Part shown: positions 43,673 to 51,697 of the stretch, piece after piece | How the letters are laid out: every line of letters begins with the position of its first letter | How positions within the stretch are numbered: the first letter of the stretch is position 1 | NCBI GenBank assembly: GCA_017520425.1 | Contig: JAFXFO010000001.1 | Coordinates: 37,486 to 101,485, forward strand | DNA: 64,000 nucleotides | Direction: 5' to 3' | Origin: Lachnospiraceae bacterium | GTDB taxonomy: Bacteria > Bacillota > Clostridia > Lachnospirales > Lachnospiraceae | Translations under genes and position numbers: made by a program | The notes under the pieces: model-generated | What the model was told of the DNA's origin: nothing | What the model saw: only the letters and a program-made list of their open reading frames with translations | The model's database searches: none

Positions 43673-45283
43673 ATGGCAGAAGTACAGAATAACAATGTAC
43701 AGGAACAGGATATAAATCAGTTATTAAAGGTCAGAAGAGAGAAGCTTCAGAACTTACAGGCAGCGGACAAGGACCCTTTTCAGATTACCAAGTATGATGT
43801 GACCCATCATACTGCAGAAGCAAGAGCACAGTATGAGGCTCATGAGGCAGAGCTTTTGGCAGGCAGAGCAGCTGTCGATGTGGAAGGCTTGGATGAAGTA
43901 GCAGCACGAGAAGCTGTAACTGCAGATTACAACGAAAGAAGAGCCATCATGGACGCAAGTCCCATCAACGTATCCATTGCAGGACGTATGATGTTTAAGC
44001 GTGTTATGGGTAAGGCATCTTTCTGCAATATTCAGGATTTGGAAGGCCGCATCCAGGTATATGTAGCAAGAGACGCTATCGGCGAAGATGCTTATGCAGA
44101 CTTCAAGAAGTCCGATATCGGTGATATCTACGGTATCAAGGGCTATGTATTCCGTACCAAGACCGGTGAAATCTCCGTACATGCAGTGGAGCTGACCATG
44201 CTCAGCAAGAGCTTGCAGATCCTTCCTGAGAAGTTCCACGGTCTGACCGATACCGATACCCGTTATCGTCAGAGATATGTGGACCTGATCATGAACGAGG
44301 AAGTAAAGGATACCTTCATCAAGCGTTCTAAGATGATGAAGAGCATCCGTAATTTCTTAGACGGACGTAACTTTATGGAAGTGGAGACACCGATGCTTGT
44401 GGCAAACGCAGGCGGTGCAGCAGCAAGACCTTTTGAGACCCACTTCAATGCATTGGATGAGGATGTGAAGCTTCGTATTTCTCTGGAACTTTACTTAAAG
44501 AGATTAATCGTAGGCGGCTTGGAGCGTGTATACGAAATCGGCCGTGTATTCCGTAACGAAGGTGTGGATACCAGACACAACCCTGAGTTCACCCTGATGG
44601 AGCTTTATCAGGCATATACCGATTACTACGGTATGATGGAGCTCACCGAGAGCATGTTTAAGTATGTGGCACAGGAGGTTTGCGGTTCTACCGTGATCCA
44701 GTACGGTCCTCATACCATCGACTTTGGCAAGCCTTTCGAAAGACTGACCATGATTGAAGCAGTAAAGAAGTATGCCGGCGTGGATTTCGATGAAATCCCT
44801 GATACTGCAGCAGCTAAGAAAATCGCTGATGAAAAGCATGTAGAATACGAAGCACGCCATGAAAAGGGCGATATCCTGAATCTGTTCTTCGAAGAGTTCG
44901 TAGAAGAGCATTTGATTCAGCCAACCTTCATCATGGACCATCCTGTGGAGATTTCTCCTCTCACCAAGAGAAAGCCGGACAAGCCGGACTATGTAGAGCG
45001 TTTCGAGCTCTTCATCAACGGATGGGAAATGTGTAACGCATACTCCGAATTAAACGATCCTATCGACCAGAGAGAGCGTTTCAAGGCACAGGAAGCAGCG
45101 CTGGCAGCAGGCGACGACGAAGCCAACACCACCGACGAAGACTTCATGAATGCTTTGGAAATCGGTATGCCTCCTACAGGTGGTATCGGATATGGTCTGG
45201 ATAGATTGTGTATGTTATTAACCGACTCACAGGCGATTAGGGACGTATTGTTCTTCCCGACGATGAAGAGTTTGGATAAATAA
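43673..45283 (+). CDS. lysS: lysyl-tRNA synthetase, class II
   Basis: 536 residues. An N-terminal OB-fold anticodon domain has INVSIAGRMMFKRVMGKASF and LEGRIQVYV. Class II motifs 1-3 follow: RSKMMKSIRNFLDGRNFMEVETPML, YEIGRVFRNEGVDTRHNPEF and GIGYGLDRLCMLL. Between residues about 45 and 100 is an Ala/Glu-rich stretch longer than in E. coli LysS. GAGGAG ribosome site. It is the last ordinary gene before the accessory region. Confidence 0.97.
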   Translation: MAEVQNNNVQEQDINQLLKVRREKLQNLQAADKDPFQITKYDVTHHTAEARAQYEAHEAELLAGRAAVDVEGLDEVAAREAVTADYNERRAIMDASPINVSIAGRMMFKRVMGKASFCNIQDLEGRIQVYVARDAIGEDAYADFKKSDIGDIYGIKGYVFRTKTGEISVHAVELTMLSKSLQILPEKFHGLTDTDTRYRQRYVDLIMNEEVKDTFIKRSKMMKSIRNFLDGRNFMEVETPMLVANAGGAAARPFETHFNALDEDVKLRISLELYLKRLIVGGLERVYEIGRVFRNEGVDTRHNPEFTLMELYQAYTDYYGMMELTESMFKYVAQEVCGSTVIQYGPHTIDFGKPFERLTMIEAVKKYAGVDFDEIPDTAAAKKIADEKHVEYEARHEKGDILNLFFEEFVEEHLIQPTFIMDHPVEISPLTKRKPDKPDYVERFELFINGWEMCNAYSELNDPIDQRERFKAQEAALAAGDDEANTTDEDFMNALEIGMPPTGGIGYGLDRLCMLLTDSQAIRDVLFFPTMKSLDK

Positions 45284-45388
45284 ATCCATTATTTACATGG
45301 GGTTAAGAGATTGAAGGTCGGAAATTGCGACCGATTTGCGACTGATTAAAGAGAACATGCTCAAAAAATATATGAAAGACAGTATAAG

Positions 45389-45418
45389 GAGGACGGAAGG
45401 TTATTCTGTCCTCTTTTT
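45389..45418 (+). terminator. terminator after lysS
   Basis: GAGGACGGA/TCTGTCCTC stem with a 7-nt loop and TTTTT tail, about 106 bp after the lysS stop. It separates lysS from the AT-rich accessory gene. Confidence 0.88.
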
Positions 45419-45439
45419 GTATTAAGGAGGTGAGAAGTA

Positions 45440-47926
45440 GTGCCAGTGTTTGAAGATTTGACTGGGAAAAAAATAGGTTATTTGACTGTTTTGCATCGAG
45501 CACCAGATTGGGTTCAACCATCTGGACAGCATAAACGAATGTGGCATTGTATTTGTGAATGTGGGAAAGAATGTGATGTTCGCGCAAGTGATATAAAATC
45601 TGGAAATACTACTTCTTGCGGATGTCAATCTTCAAGAAAAAGAAGTGTGGGATTGGAAGATTTGACTGGAAAACAATTTGGTGATTTTGTTGTAGTTAAA
45701 CGTGCACCAAATAAAATGACTCCATCTGGACAACCAACAAGAGTATGGAGGTGTAGATGTATAAATTGTGGTTTGGAGAGGGATATTCGAGCAAGTCAAT
45801 TAAAAAAATTTTCTGGAAAATGTTCGTGTAATAAAACAGAAGAATCTAAAAGAAAAAAGAAAGAATATATTGATATAGGACGAGATTTGAGTGGATATAT
45901 TTTTGGAGAATTAATGGTAGAAAGGTATGATGTAACCATTAATAAGAGAAGATATTGGCTATGCAACTGTAAATGTGGAAAGACAAATATTTCCGTAGAA
46001 GAATATCGTTTGTTATCTGGAAAGAAAAAATCATGTGGCTGTCAAGAAAAAAAGAAATCACGGGAAAGGCGTTTGGATAAAATAGCTAATTCCGAAAACT
46101 CATTACTATTTTTGAATCATAAATTAGCATTAGAATGGCATCCTACCCAAAATGATGAATTGAAACCGGAAATGGTTACGCCTAATTGCAATATAAAAGT
46201 ATGGTGGCTTGGAGAATGTGGTCATGAATGGGAAGCTACAGTAGGTGCACGAAGTAGAGGGTCAGGTTGTCCTATATGTTCTAACCGTCGAAGGTTAAAA
46301 GGGTTTAATGATATAAGAACTTTATACCCAGAACTGTTATCTGAATGGGATTATGAAAAGAATGATGTTTTACCAGAGGATGTATCATCGCTTAATTATT
46401 TGGCATGGTGGAAGTGTAATTTGGGACATTCATATGATATGAAAATAAGCTTAAGAGTAGGAAAGCAAGAATGTGGATGTCCGTATTGTAGAGGTAAGAG
46501 AGTATTAAAAGGTTTTAATGATTTAGCTACGACACATCCATACATCTTAAGCGAATGGGACTATGAAAAGAATGAGATAAGACCAGATAAAGTATCATAT
46601 GGTAGTGCTAAGAAGGTATGGTGGAAATGTAGAAAAGGTCATTCGTTCGAACAATCGATAGTATATAAGGTGAAATCTGAGTTGGAATCAACTTGTCCGT
46701 ACTGTTCTCATCAGAAACTAATGAAGGGATATAATGATTTAGCGACCACGCATGCATATATTCTTGATGAATGGGATTATGAGAAGAATGATATTTTACC
46801 GACACAGATAGGAGTAGGCACGCACAAAAAAATATGGTGGAAATGTCCCTTCGGGCATTCGTATCAAACATATCCATCTAATAGATGTGGAAAGCAACAC
46901 ACAGGGTGTCCAATATGTGATAAAGAAAACCATACATCATTTCCGGAGCAGGCAGTTTTGTATTATGTTAAGAAGTATTTCACGGATGCGATAAATTCTG
47001 ACAAAGAAAGAATAGGTATGGAGTTGGATATATATATTCCACAACTAGATACAGCAATCGAATACGATGGAAAAACGTGGCACAACAATAATTCTTATGA
47101 AATAAAAAAGAATAAAGTTTGCAAACAGAAAAATGTATTGCTAATTCGTATTAGAGAAGATGGCTTAAAGTTGTATGATGATTGTGTGTGTTTAGTTCGT
47201 AAGGATACTCGTTCTAATGAAAGCTTATCAAAAGTGATAGATGAATTATTACAAATGATAGACGGTAACATCGAAACGGATGTAGATGTTGATAGGGATT
47301 CGGCATTTATTTATTCGTCATATATTGAAACACGAAAAGCCAAAAGCTTAGCATCTGTTTTTCCGCATATTGCAAAAGAATGGCATCCGACAAAGAATGG
47401 ACAATTGACATCTATGATGGTTGCGCCTATGGCAAATAAAAAAGTTTGGTGGCTAGGTGAGTGTGGACATGAATATCAGATGGGAGTTGGGACTAGGGCG
47501 AATCAGAATTGTGGATGTCCATATTGTAGTGGTAAGAGAATTCTAAAAGGATTTAATGATTTTGAAACTTGGTGTAAAGAAAATGATATGACACTGTTAG
47601 AAGAATGGGATTATACGAGAAATAGTATATTACCATCAGAAGTAACAAAATCATCGGACAAACTTATATATTGGAAATGCTCAAAGTGTTCTAATGTATG
47701 GAGAACGAAAGTAGATAGTCGAACTAGAATGAAGACGGGTTGTCCCAAGTGTGCGTCGTATTACCGGAATGCTAAACCTGTAATAAACTTGGATACCAAT
47801 ACGATATATGAGAGTATGCTTGAAGCAGAAAAGGAATTAAACATAAATCGAAATTGTATTGGTAATGTTTGTAGAGGTAAGCAGAAGACAGCTGGTGGAT
47901 ATAGATGGGCATACTATGAAGGATAA
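45440..47926 (+). CDS. multi-zinc-ribbon protein with endonuclease-like core and NUMOD1-like tail
   Basis: 828 residues, GTG start behind AAGGAGG. Residues 1-212 hold three divergent copies of a Cys-rich module (DLTGKKIGYLTVLHRAP ... CICECGKECDVRASDIKSG ... SCGC) like those in phage HNH proteins. Residues about 213-498 hold four zinc-ribbon repeats (KVWWLGECGHEWEA...GCPIC, EWDYEKND) resembling DUF4379. Residues 500-610 look like a Vsr/DUF559 restriction-endonuclease fold: ELDIYIPQLDTAIEYDGKTWH (Asp, Glu, Lys-like). Two more ribbons (640-770) and a NUMOD1-like DNA-binding tail (VINLDTNTIYESMLEAEKEL) end it. Base composition is visibly AT-richer than neighbours. Probably a selfish or homing-type nuclease; a defence role is possible. 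Confidence 0.8.
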   Translation: MPVFEDLTGKKIGYLTVLHRAPDWVQPSGQHKRMWHCICECGKECDVRASDIKSGNTTSCGCQSSRKRSVGLEDLTGKQFGDFVVVKRAPNKMTPSGQPTRVWRCRCINCGLERDIRASQLKKFSGKCSCNKTEESKRKKKEYIDIGRDLSGYIFGELMVERYDVTINKRRYWLCNCKCGKTNISVEEYRLLSGKKKSCGCQEKKKSRERRLDKIANSENSLLFLNHKLALEWHPTQNDELKPEMVTPNCNIKVWWLGECGHEWEATVGARSRGSGCPICSNRRRLKGFNDIRTLYPELLSEWDYEKNDVLPEDVSSLNYLAWWKCNLGHSYDMKISLRVGKQECGCPYCRGKRVLKGFNDLATTHPYILSEWDYEKNEIRPDKVSYGSAKKVWWKCRKGHSFEQSIVYKVKSELESTCPYCSHQKLMKGYNDLATTHAYILDEWDYEKNDILPTQIGVGTHKKIWWKCPFGHSYQTYPSNRCGKQHTGCPICDKENHTSFPEQAVLYYVKKYFTDAINSDKERIGMELDIYIPQLDTAIEYDGKTWHNNNSYEIKKNKVCKQKNVLLIRIREDGLKLYDDCVCLVRKDTRSNESLSKVIDELLQMIDGNIETDVDVDRDSAFIYSSYIETRKAKSLASVFPHIAKEWHPTKNGQLTSMMVAPMANKKVWWLGECGHEYQMGVGTRANQNCGCPYCSGKRILKGFNDFETWCKENDMTLLEEWDYTRNSILPSEVTKSSDKLIYWKCSKCSNVWRTKVDSRTRMKTGCPKCASYYRNAKPVINLDTNTIYESMLEAEKELNINRNCIGNVCRGKQKTAGGYRWAYYEG

Positions 47927-47976
47927 AAAGGAACTGGTTCTGAAATAATTAATTTTATTTGGAGGAGGATATATCA

Positions 47977-48219
47977 GTGAGTACTTTCTATGTTGGAATT
48001 ACAGATTCAAATTGGTTTTCTCTTTTAAGGGAAGATTTCGGTAAAGGTATATTAGCTAAACAGGTTAATTTTGGGACACCAGGGACAAGAGAATTTAAAG
48101 TAATTGAATCAGGGGATTTGTTCTTGTTCAAACTTCATAATAAAAAACTACTGGAGAGAATGACGAAATTGTTGGAGGTGGCTTTTTTGCATTATGAGAA
48201 AATGACTATATCTGATTGA
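47977..48219 (+). pseudogene. N-terminal fragment of an HNH-nuclease-type gene
   Basis: 80 residues from GTG 47977, with GGAGGAGG 8 bp upstream. FYVGITDSNWFSLL, VNFGTPGTREFKVIESGDLFLFKLHNK resembles the N-terminal PUA-like module of putative HNH restriction endonucleases, which normally run to about 300 residues. Here, after FKLHNK, the expected downstream motif is shortened to LLEVAFLHYEKMTISD and the frame stops. No nuclease domain follows in any frame before the tRNAs. I therefore call it a decayed remnant; a genuine small protein cannot be excluded. Confidence 0.6.
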
Positions 48220-48259
48220 GGTTGCTGAAAAGGATAATAACTAATACGGAGTAGGACAG

Positions 48260-48358
48260 ATGGCGGATATATATTTTTCAAGAGGAAATAAATTACTTCC
48301 AACAACTGATAAGTATGTTGTAAGGATTTATAATTTTACCAGCAATTTCAATACGTAA
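48260..48358 (+). CDS. possible small ORF
   Basis: 32 residues, ATG with GGAG about 8 bp upstream, ending 32 bp before a terminator. MADIYFSRGNKLLPTTDKYV has no recognised match. It could be a real small protein, the end of the broken nuclease region, or chance. Confidence 0.25.
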   Translation: MADIYFSRGNKLLPTTDKYVVRIYNFTSNFNT

Positions 48359-48389
48359 TTCATTAGGAAATATAGATAAGTCTTTGTGT

Positions 48390-48424
48390 ACCGCTTACCT
48401 TGATAAAAGGTAGGCGGTTTTATT
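48390..48424 (+). terminator. terminator, copy 1 of a repeated hairpin
   Basis: ACCGCTTACCT/AGGTAGGCGGT stem followed by TTTATTTTG. The left arm and tail recur at 53011-53045. Confidence 0.85.
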
Positions 48425-48507
48425 TTGCACTTGACGAGCAACGCGAGCGAGGAAAGCGAAGCTTTTCGAGTCTGCTTATTCAGGATAGTGTGCGAGCACT
48501 ATTACAT

Positions 48508-48598
48508 GGCCCCTTAGTCTATAGGTTAGGACACGGCATGAATTCGAAGAATTCATTTTTCACAGCCGGGATATTGAGTTCGATTCTCATAGGGGTCA
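48508..48598 (+). tRNA. tRNA-Glu(TTC) with an 18-nt hairpin insertion in the anticodon arm
   Basis: Acceptor GGCCCCT (48508-48514) pairs with AGGGGTC (48591-48597). The D-stem is GTCT/GGAC and the T-arm has loop TTCGATT. Anticodon TTC lies at 48559-48561. Between positions 30 and 31 of the tRNA (CGGC ... T) sits ATGAATTCGAAGAATTCA (48538-48555), a palindromic hairpin with a GAA loop. Removing it restores a 5-bp anticodon stem (CGGCT/AGCCG) and a 7-nt loop. The T-stem has one T-T mismatch. CCA is not encoded. Could be a pseudogene or an unusual tRNA. Confidence 0.75.
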
Positions 48599-48602
48599 CT
48601 AA

Positions 48603-48686
48603 GGGTAGGTAAACCGTAATTGGTAGCGGGCCGGACTGTAAATCCGGTGCCTTCGGGTTCTGTTGGTTCAAATCCAATCCTGCCCA
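48603..48686 (+). tRNA. tRNA-Tyr(GTA)
   Basis: 84 nt. Acceptor GGGTAGG/CCTGCCC, anticodon stem CCGGA/TCCGG with loop CTGTAAA (anticodon GTA), a long variable arm as expected for bacterial tRNA-Tyr, and T-arm GTTGG-TTCAAAT-CCAAT. The D-stem is weak. CCA is not encoded. It lies 4 bp after the tRNA-Glu. Confidence 0.88.
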
Positions 48687-48717
48687 CTTTACAGGAGCCC
48701 ATAAACTCCTGTCACAT

Positions 48718-48789
48718 GGTCCCTTAGTTTAATGGAGAAAACAAGAGATTTCTAATCTTTTGATATAGGTTCGATTCCTGTAGGGGCTG
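48718..48789 (+). tRNA. tRNA-Arg(TCT)
   Basis: 72 nt. Acceptor GGTCCCT/AGGGGCT (with two G-U pairs), D-stem GTTT/AAAC, anticodon stem AGAGA/TCTTT with loop TTTCTAA (anticodon TCT), T-arm ATAGG-TTCGATT-CCTGT. AT-rich stems and several wobble pairs make it look phage- or element-borne. It decodes AGA/AGG codons. Confidence 0.85.
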
Positions 48790-48854
48790 TTAATGACACT
48801 TTTACGACACTTTAATTAGATAAAGTCTGTATTATAGGACTCATAACGATGTAT

Positions 48855-48905
48855 AATAGGAACCAAGGATAGGGGGAGTATACCCTTATCCCGGTTCCTA
48901 TTTTA
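48855..48905 (+). terminator. terminator-like hairpin after the tRNA cluster
   Basis: AATAGGAACC (48855-48864) pairs with GGTTCCTATT (48893-48902), with an inner GGATAGGG/CCCTTATCC helix. A short T run follows. It overlaps the leader of the ATPase gene. Confidence 0.6.
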
Positions 48906-48926
48906 ATGTAAAGGGTGGTACAAGCG

Positions 48927-49682
48927 ATGCGAAGCAATCTGTATATCAATGATGTGAAAATCACAAAGGAGATCCCGGAGGATAACTATCTGAGCAAACT
49001 GCCGGTGGTGCGTAATCTGATGAAGTCGGGCGGCCTTCACTTCGATAAGAAGGTGACGTTCCTGGTGGGGGAGAATGGTGTGGGCAAATCCACACTGATT
49101 GAAGGAATCGCAGTGGCCATGGGCTTCAACCCGGAAGAGGGCACGGTCAACTTTCACTTCTCCACCAATGATTCCCACTCCGATCTGCACCATTTCCTGA
49201 CAGTCAGCAGGGGCTATGTGCGTCATAGAGACGGGTTCTTCCTGCGGGCGGAGAGTCTCTATAATGTGGCATCCAATATGGATGAGCTGGATGCAGCCCC
49301 GTCCTTCGGTCCCGCCATCAATACTTATTACGGTGGCAAATCCCTACACAAGCAATCCCACGGTGAAAGCTTCTTAGCCTTGGTAGAAAACCGCTTCGGA
49401 GGAAATGGGCTGTACATACTGGACGAACCGGAGGCTGCCCTATCCCCTATGCGGCTGATGCGCCTGATGGTCTGCATGCAGGAACTGGTCAATCGGAATT
49501 CACAATTCATCATTTCCACCCATTCACCGGTGCTGATGACCTTCCCGGGAGCGGAGGTGCTGGAAATAACGGACGAGGGCATCCGAAGCGTAGACTACAA
49601 AGAGACGGAGCATTTCATCGTAACGAAACGATTTATGGATGCACCGGAGAAGATGATTGAGGGGTTGTTGGGGTCGCATTAA
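48927..49682 (+). CDS. AAA-family ATPase (ABC-type, OLD-like)
   Basis: 251 residues from ATG 48927, with AAGGGTGG upstream. Walker A GENGVGKST lies at about residues 48-56; the signature-like HKQSHGESFLALVENRF and Walker B GLYILDEPEAALSP follow, then FIISTHSPVLM. This is the AAA_15/AAA_21 type of stand-alone predicted ATPase. Stand-alone versions occur both as housekeeping proteins of unknown role and beside defence nucleases. An HNH nuclease gene lies 135 bp downstream, but no TOPRIM domain is present. Confidence 0.88.
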   Translation: MRSNLYINDVKITKEIPEDNYLSKLPVVRNLMKSGGLHFDKKVTFLVGENGVGKSTLIEGIAVAMGFNPEEGTVNFHFSTNDSHSDLHHFLTVSRGYVRHRDGFFLRAESLYNVASNMDELDAAPSFGPAINTYYGGKSLHKQSHGESFLALVENRFGGNGLYILDEPEAALSPMRLMRLMVCMQELVNRNSQFIISTHSPVLMTFPGAEVLEITDEGIRSVDYKETEHFIVTKRFMDAPEKMIEGLLGSH

Positions 49683-49817
49683 TGATAGTAGGGTTGATTT
49701 TAAGAAAAGATATTTGTATAATTTGAATATATAAATGGACATTATTTAACGAACTGAATCAGTAATATCGTGGTTTTGGTGATGTCTGATTATTATTTTC
49801 GCGGAAAGGAGTATTCC

Positions 49818-50951
49818 ATGCAACTACCCTACTCAGAAGAACTGAATATTGGTTATTTAAGCAGGCTGTTTGATAACACTTCGAATTGCTATAAGTTTTT
49901 CTGGTTTCAGGCAATACTTCGCAAGGTGGATACTATACATAACAGCTTTACGTTTGATGAACTAATAAACGAAATGATAGCGGATGCCTGGTATATGGTG
50001 ACCGAGTATCATTTGCGTTTGGGACCATTAGGGATTACTGACAATTTGGAAGAGGTAGTGAAGTATATCCATGCGAACTATTCTTTTCGCTCTTCGCAAA
50101 AGAGAGAGGATATTTTATCCTTTCTGGATAGTACTGAAGACAGGCAGATTGCAAAATATAAATCAGACCTTACGTTAAATGTGCCATATCGTCTGCAGGT
50201 GCCTTTTTATGATGAGATTACCATTGGAAAAGGATTATGGAGCGGTTCTAAGATAGAACTCACTAATGTGATTAACAGTCAACGTAGATTGATGTATTAT
50301 TTTACTCAGATTTCAGGGCTTGGTTCAAGGATTGAAGTCGATAGTATTTGGGTGGATTACTTGACCAAAAACAAGGAAATTTTAAAGGGATGGACGCAGT
50401 TGAAATTGATTCAGTATCTGCAGAATAAGAATCCCAGTGTGCCGGGTATCGCAGATAAAATAGAAGCGCCTGTTGCAAGAGATATTGAACGTGTGAGAAA
50501 GTACTGGCGACTGATTGTTGAACTAGACCCTTCGCTTAAGGATATCTATGGAGAGATTACGCTGGCTGAGAAGAGTATTTCCGTGGACCATTTTGTGCCA
50601 TGGCAGTATGTTGCTCATGATGAGCTTTGGAACTTACATCCTACCACACGTTCTATCAATAGTAGCAAAAGCAATTGCCTTCCGACATGGGATGTTTATT
50701 TTGTATCTCTTAGTGAGTTAGAGTACAGAGCATATGAGCTAAAAGCTAAAGAAGAAGCTGTAGCTAAAGCATTTGAACGAATAGCTCCGTATCATTTGAA
50801 TAATCAGGAAATAAGAAACAGCTTATATGAAGAAGGATTGGCAAAAGAGGATTTCAGACAACGTCTTGCCAATGTTATGAAGCCGGTTTATGATTCGGCT
50901 AAAAATCAGGGATTTAAGGAGTGGACATACCATGAGTGTAATCACTTATAA
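49818..50951 (+). CDS. HNH endonuclease domain protein
   Basis: 377 residues from the ATG at 49818, chosen for the AAAGGAG 8 bp upstream; in-frame starts at 49770 and 49782 lack a good site. The N-terminal 230 residues are a helical region of unknown role. At about residues 255-290 stands the HNH-like motif SVDHFVPWQYVAHDELWNLHPTTRSINSSKSN (written here by its key residues: DH...P, N-L, N...K-S-N). The C-terminal part is coiled. The stop lies 20 bp inside the next gene, so it is coupled to a MazG-like NTPase. Likely restriction or abortive-infection nuclease; unproven. Confidence 0.8.
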   Translation: MQLPYSEELNIGYLSRLFDNTSNCYKFFWFQAILRKVDTIHNSFTFDELINEMIADAWYMVTEYHLRLGPLGITDNLEEVVKYIHANYSFRSSQKREDILSFLDSTEDRQIAKYKSDLTLNVPYRLQVPFYDEITIGKGLWSGSKIELTNVINSQRRLMYYFTQISGLGSRIEVDSIWVDYLTKNKEILKGWTQLKLIQYLQNKNPSVPGIADKIEAPVARDIERVRKYWRLIVELDPSLKDIYGEITLAEKSISVDHFVPWQYVAHDELWNLHPTTRSINSSKSNCLPTWDVYFVSLSELEYRAYELKAKEEAVAKAFERIAPYHLNNQEIRNSLYEEGLAKEDFRQRLANVMKPVYDSAKNQGFKEWTYHECNHL

Positions 50952-51273
50952 TAAACTTGTAAGAGATAGAATTCCGGAGATTATAGAAGCTTCCGGTAAA
51001 AATTGTGTAGTAGAGACTCTTTCTGAGGAAAGATACTTAGAGATGCTGGATGCTAAGTTGGATGAGGAACTTGCAGAGTACCACAAGGATCAGAATATCG
51101 AAGAACTTGCGGACCTTATGGAAGTGCTTCTGGCGGTTGTTAAGGCAAGGGGATATTCACGTGAAGAATTGGAGGCTGTCCGTCTTGAAAAGGCAGAAAA
51201 ACGTGGCGGCTTTGAAAAGAGGATACTTTTGAAGGAAGTATCCACCGAAATCAACAAAGGAGACCCCCAATGA
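50932..51273 (+). CDS. MazG-like/phosphoribosyl-ATP pyrophosphohydrolase-like protein
   Basis: 113 residues from ATG 50932, with AAGGAG upstream inside the nuclease gene. It begins ITYNKLVRDRIPEII, the hallmark of a family of small all-alpha nucleoside triphosphate pyrophosphohydrolases. The metal-site helices are KLDEELAEYHKDQNIEELADLMEVLLAV. It overlaps the nuclease gene by 20 bp and deformylase by 4 bp, so the three are co-translated. Such proteins are common in phage and defence islands as well as in housekeeping. Confidence 0.85.
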   Translation: MSVITYNKLVRDRIPEIIEASGKNCVVETLSEERYLEMLDAKLDEELAEYHKDQNIEELADLMEVLLAVVKARGYSREELEAVRLEKAEKRGGFEKRILLKEVSTEINKGDPQ

Positions 51274-51680
51274 TAAAACCAATCATCCATGACCCCCTAT
51301 TCCTATCCCAAAAGTCCGAACCTGCAACCGAAGCAGACCTACATATAGTGCAGGACCTTTTGGATACATTACAGGCTAATCAGGACCGCTGTGTGGGCAT
51401 GGCGGCGAACATGATAGGAATAAAAAAGAATATTATTGTCGTAGCGGTAGGCCCCTTTATGGTTGCTATGGTGAATGCCACGATTACGAAGAAGAAGTTT
51501 CCCTTCAAGACAGAGGAAGGTTGTCTGTCTCTGGAGGGCGTGCGGCCTTGTACCAGGTATAAGGAGATAGAGGTGGATTATCTGGACCGGAATTTTAAGC
51601 CTCAGCATGGGAAGTATACCGGCTGGACGGCGCAGATTATACAGCATGAGTTGGATCATGTGGCAGGCATCGTGATTTAG
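51270..51680 (+). CDS. peptide deformylase-like protein, divergent
   Basis: 136 residues, shorter than typical Def (about 150-190). Motif 2 EEGCLSLEG (zinc Cys) and motif 3 QHELDHVAG (HEXXH) are intact. Motif 1 reads GMAANMIG instead of GLAAPQIG, a variation seen in short Gram-positive deformylases. It would remove N-formyl groups from nascent proteins. It lies in the accessory cassette rather than beside fmt, so it is probably a second copy; this cannot be checked here. Overlaps the upstream gene as ATGA. Confidence 0.85.
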   Translation: MIKPIIHDPLFLSQKSEPATEADLHIVQDLLDTLQANQDRCVGMAANMIGIKKNIIVVAVGPFMVAMVNATITKKKFPFKTEEGCLSLEGVRPCTRYKEIEVDYLDRNFKPQHGKYTGWTAQIIQHELDHVAGIVI

Positions 51681-51697
51681 AGAAGGTTGGTAGTGAC

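Noticed and set aside
45303-45360. GGTCG...GCGACC repeats after lysS as an attachment site
   Set aside because: The repeats are short and no second copy was found at the far side of the AT-rich region; not enough to call att sites.
51270-51680. Deformylase as a truncated pseudogene
   Set aside because: Although short, the EGCLS and HEXXH motifs are intact and the stop follows the metal-binding helix as in short family members.
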